From a candidate division FCPU426 bacterium (GTDB taxonomy: Bacteria > Oederibacteriota > Muellerivitia > Muellerivitales > Muellerivitaceae), in contig JAHFCG010000006.1 of assembly GCA_023249615.1 (NCBI GenBank), positions 1-42,600 of the forward strand: 42,600 nt of DNA, given 5' to 3'. The first letter of the stretch is position 1. Each line of letters starts with the position of its first letter. The position numbers and the translations under genes are program-made. Shown in pieces: positions 40,675-42,600 of this stretch. The notes beneath the pieces were generated by a model that made no database searches, was not told where the DNA came from, and was given only the letters and a program-made list of their open reading frames with translations.

Positions 40675-42207
40675 ATGCGTCAGCAGTTCGGAATGAACCA
40701 AAAGATGTCGCAACGGATGATCATGACCCCGATGCTTCAACAGGCCATGAAAATCCTCCAGCTTTCCACCCTGGAACTAAAGGAATGGGTGGAAAAGGAA
40801 ATGTTGGAGAATCCTGTTCTCGAGGAAGAAAACGAGGAAACTCCCGCCACGACCGAGGAAAAAGCCGCCTCTTCCGAAGCCGCCTCCATCCCCGCCGGTG
40901 AACAGGAAAACCCCGACAGGGATTCCATGATCGAAATGGCGAAACAACGCCACCAAACCGACCTGGTGGAACACATGAAGGAAGGCGGCCGTTTCGAGAG
41001 CGAGACCTGGGCCATGTACAACGAGTCGGCCGAATACGGCGAGGCGGGCGATGGGGAATACGGGGGACGGGAAAGGGCGGACGGTGACCAGGAAAAACGT
41101 GATTTTGTGGAAGCCTCCATCACCCGCACCCAAACGCTGGCGGAGAGCCTGGAGTGGCAGCTTTTATTGGTGGCCAAGGACGAGGCTGAAAAAACCCTTG
41201 GGAAAGTAATCATCGGAAATTTGGATGAAAACGGATACCTGACGGACACGGTTGAGGACATCGCCCGAGCACAGGGAGTGGCGCTTCAGGAAGCGGAAAG
41301 GGTTTTGCAGTTGATTCAGGGTTTTGAACCTCCCGGCGTGGGCGCCCGAAACCTTCGGGAATGTCTTTTGCTCCAGTTGGAAAATAAAACCGGGGATTTG
41401 GCCAGGAAGGCCTACCAGGTTGTCTTGAACCATTTTGAAAACATGGAAAAAAGAAAATACGCGGTCATCACGAAAACCCTTGATTGCAGCGACGAACAAC
41501 TCAGGGAAATTCTAGCCTTTATCGCCACCCTGGAACCCAAACCGGGACGGTCCTACCAGGAAAACGAGACTAAATACATTACCCCGGATGTGAGCGTCCG
41601 GAAGATCGAGGGGGAGTACGTGGTGGTTTTAAATGACGAACCGGTTCCGCGCCTGCGAATTTCCTCTTATTACAAAAAACTTCTCAAGGATAAAAAGGGT
41701 ATTGACGGCGGCAGGGAAACCAAGAAATTCATCGAGAATAAGATTCAGTCCGCCCTTTGGCTGATGAAAAACATTGAACAGAGGCGTAAGACCATATTTC
41801 GCGTGACCGAGGCCATTTTTAGAATTCAAAAGGATTTTTTGGACATCGGCATCAGCGCCCTGAAACCGCTCACCTTAAAACAGGTGGCGGACATGATCGG
41901 CATGCATGAATCCACGGTAAGCCGGGTCACCACCCACAAATATGTCCAGACCGAAAGGGGAATCTTTGAGTTGAAATTCTTTTTTACCAGCGGGTTGGAA
42001 TCGGTGGACGGGATGGATGTTTCCTCCCTTTCGGTGAAGGAAAAAATAAAGGATCTGGTTTCCCAGGAACCCCCCCAGAAGCCCCATTCGGACCAGAAAA
42101 TCATGAAACTTTTAACTGATCAGGGTTTATCCATCGCCCGGAGAACCATCGCGAAATACCGCGAAGAGCTCAAAATTCCATCGGCGTCCCAACGGAGAAA
42201 ACTGTGA
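40675..42207 (+). CDS. rpoN: RNA polymerase sigma-54 factor
   Basis: The protein has 510 residues. Region I is Gln/Met/Leu-rich (QRMIMTPMLQQAMKILQLST) and is the activator-contact part. Region II (about 50-140) is acidic and variable. The core-binding region follows, then the helix-turn-helix (LKQVADMIGMHESTVSRVT) and the RpoN box ARRTIAKYRE near the C-terminus, which reads the -24 element. The ATG at 40675 has AAGGTGG 7 nt upstream. hpf follows, a common pairing. No enhancer-binding activator is encoded in this window. Confidence 0.97.
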   Translation: MRQQFGMNQKMSQRMIMTPMLQQAMKILQLSTLELKEWVEKEMLENPVLEEENEETPATTEEKAASSEAASIPAGEQENPDRDSMIEMAKQRHQTDLVEHMKEGGRFESETWAMYNESAEYGEAGDGEYGGRERADGDQEKRDFVEASITRTQTLAESLEWQLLLVAKDEAEKTLGKVIIGNLDENGYLTDTVEDIARAQGVALQEAERVLQLIQGFEPPGVGARNLRECLLLQLENKTGDLARKAYQVVLNHFENMEKRKYAVITKTLDCSDEQLREILAFIATLEPKPGRSYQENETKYITPDVSVRKIEGEYVVVLNDEPVPRLRISSYYKKLLKDKKGIDGGRETKKFIENKIQSALWLMKNIEQRRKTIFRVTEAIFRIQKDFLDIGISALKPLTLKQVADMIGMHESTVSRVTTHKYVQTERGIFELKFFFTSGLESVDGMDVSSLSVKEKIKDLVSQEPPQKPHSDQKIMKLLTDQGLSIARRTIAKYREELKIPSASQRRKL

Positions 42208-42210
42208 CGT

Positions 42211-42346
42211 CAGGCGCAAGGTCCAAGGTTCAAGCCAAAACAAACTTTAAAACAAATTTTGGCTGAAAGGTTTTGTCATATTTCGTGGTGAGTGATTACG
42301 GTTAGTGAATGTTCGCTGGAACCTGAGACCTTGTGCCTTGGCCCTG
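42211..42346. repeat. Inverted repeat between rpoN and hpf
   Basis: The left arm (CAGGCGCAAGGTCCAAGGTT, from 42211) pairs imperfectly with the right arm (AACCTGAGACCTTGTGCCTT, to about 42346). An inner stem is AGCCAAAA/TTTTGGCT (42233-42240 with 42257-42264). The wording resembles the element at the start of the window. Confidence 0.6.
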
Positions 42347-42354
42347 CCTCTTGA

Positions 42355-42382
42355 TTGACTTCCAAACCTCGGGTGTTAGAAT
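42355..42382 (+). promoter_or_regulatory. Predicted sigma70 promoter of hpf
   Basis: TTGACT (42355-42360) and TAGAAT (42377-42382) are spaced by 16 nt, with an extended -10 TGT. Transcription would start near 42389, giving a leader of about 53 nt and an hpf transcript independent of rpoN. Confidence 0.6.
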
Positions 42383-42441
42383 AACTTCCCTGGTTAACGA
42401 ACGCCTGTTTGACCAGTTCACGGCATATAAAGGAGTCTTCC

Positions 42442-42600
42442 ATGTTCACTAAAACCGAGACCAACCTGAAAGTCCACATCACCAGCCGGCATGAAAAATT
42501 GACCGCGGGCCTGAAAAGTCATATCGAGGACAAAATCGCCCGGGTGGAAAGATACCTGGGCCAGGTCAAGGAAGCCCATGTGATCCTGAATTTTGAGAAA
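42442..42600 (+). CDS. hpf: Ribosome hibernation promoting factor (partial, 3' end cut)
   Basis: The first 53 residues of an HPF/YfiA family protein are present; the gene runs off the window. KVHITSRHEKLTAGLKSHIE followed by DKIARVERYLGQVKEAHVIL fits the N-terminal domain that binds the 30S decoding centre and shuts down translation. AAAGGAG lies 6 nt before the ATG at 42442. Whether it is the short or long form cannot be seen. It has its own promoter and follows rpoN. Confidence 0.9.
   Translation, partial: MFTKTETNLKVHITSRHEKLTAGLKSHIEDKIARVERYLGQVKEAHVILNFEK

Noticed and set aside
40668-40901. Alternative frame starting at the ATG 7 nt before rpoN
   Set aside because: It has no domain and overlaps the certain rpoN frame; the SD spacing fits the ATG at 40675.

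Overview
The window is a densely coded chromosomal segment of a diderm (LPS-making) bacterium. It is not a phage, plasmid or island: nearly every gene is a housekeeping gene, and the accessory content is mainly predicted outer-membrane barrels and dispersed palindromic repeats. Base composition and codon use look even throughout. Genes for KDO (kpsF/kdsD, kdsC), lipid A acylation (lpxL-type) and LPS transport (lptC, lptA, lptB) show an outer membrane. GTG and TTG starts are frequent, and strong Shine-Dalgarno (SD) sites often end in GGTGA. I cannot name the phylum from sequence alone; the mix suggests an uncultured deep-branching lineage rather than a well-studied one.

Layout. 74-3430: a Nudix-GNAT fusion on the minus strand, divergent from a secreted GH92 alpha-mannosidase. 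3485-9626: a promoter and the translation/envelope operon rpsB-tsf-pyrH-frr-uppS-cdsA, ending in a galactokinase-like gene whose product lacks the catalytic Asp. 9739-17093: five predicted outer-membrane barrel proteins, including a TPR-barrel fusion and a tandem paralogous pair, around mtaB and a methyltransferase. 17112-25375: a HIT protein, then an expanded macromolecular-synthesis cluster: rpsU, yqeY, mpg, mutS2, dnaG, rpoD. 25586-26727: a small orphan gene, tRNA-Ile2(CAU) and a tiny Lys/Ala-rich exported protein. 26889-30384: a siroheme sulfite/nitrite reductase, an uncharacterised partner and a flavin reductase. 30658-36481: a zinc-ribbon coiled-coil protein, then kpsF-kdsC-lpxL-lptC-lptA-lptB. 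36498-39069: a CDP-alcohol phosphatidyltransferase and inositol-3-phosphate synthase (a likely phosphatidylinositol pathway), then an exported coiled-coil protein. 39200-42600: an amidohydrolase, rpoN and the start of hpf.

The most distinctive feature is not one gene but the intergenic architecture. At least three families of palindromic repeats punctuate the operons. Family A is long inverted repeats with arms of about 25-35 bp built of short quasi-tandem words of the CCACAGAG / CCACGAAG type. Family B is GTAGGGGC...GCCCCTAC palindromes, often as double hairpins. Family C has a TCAGCC/GGCTGA core. One family B copy lies in frame inside mtaB, a family A arm encodes the tail of a barrel protein, several family A right arms end just before start codons and supply GGTGA-type SD sequence, and one family B hairpin carries a T-tract and looks like the rpoD terminator. 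No transposase is encoded here, so any mobilising enzyme must lie elsewhere.

Other items worth following up are a likely AUC start codon for the CDP-alcohol phosphatidyltransferase, a Ser in place of the catalytic Asp in the galactokinase homologue, and a second cysteine set in the N-terminal half of the sulfite reductase.
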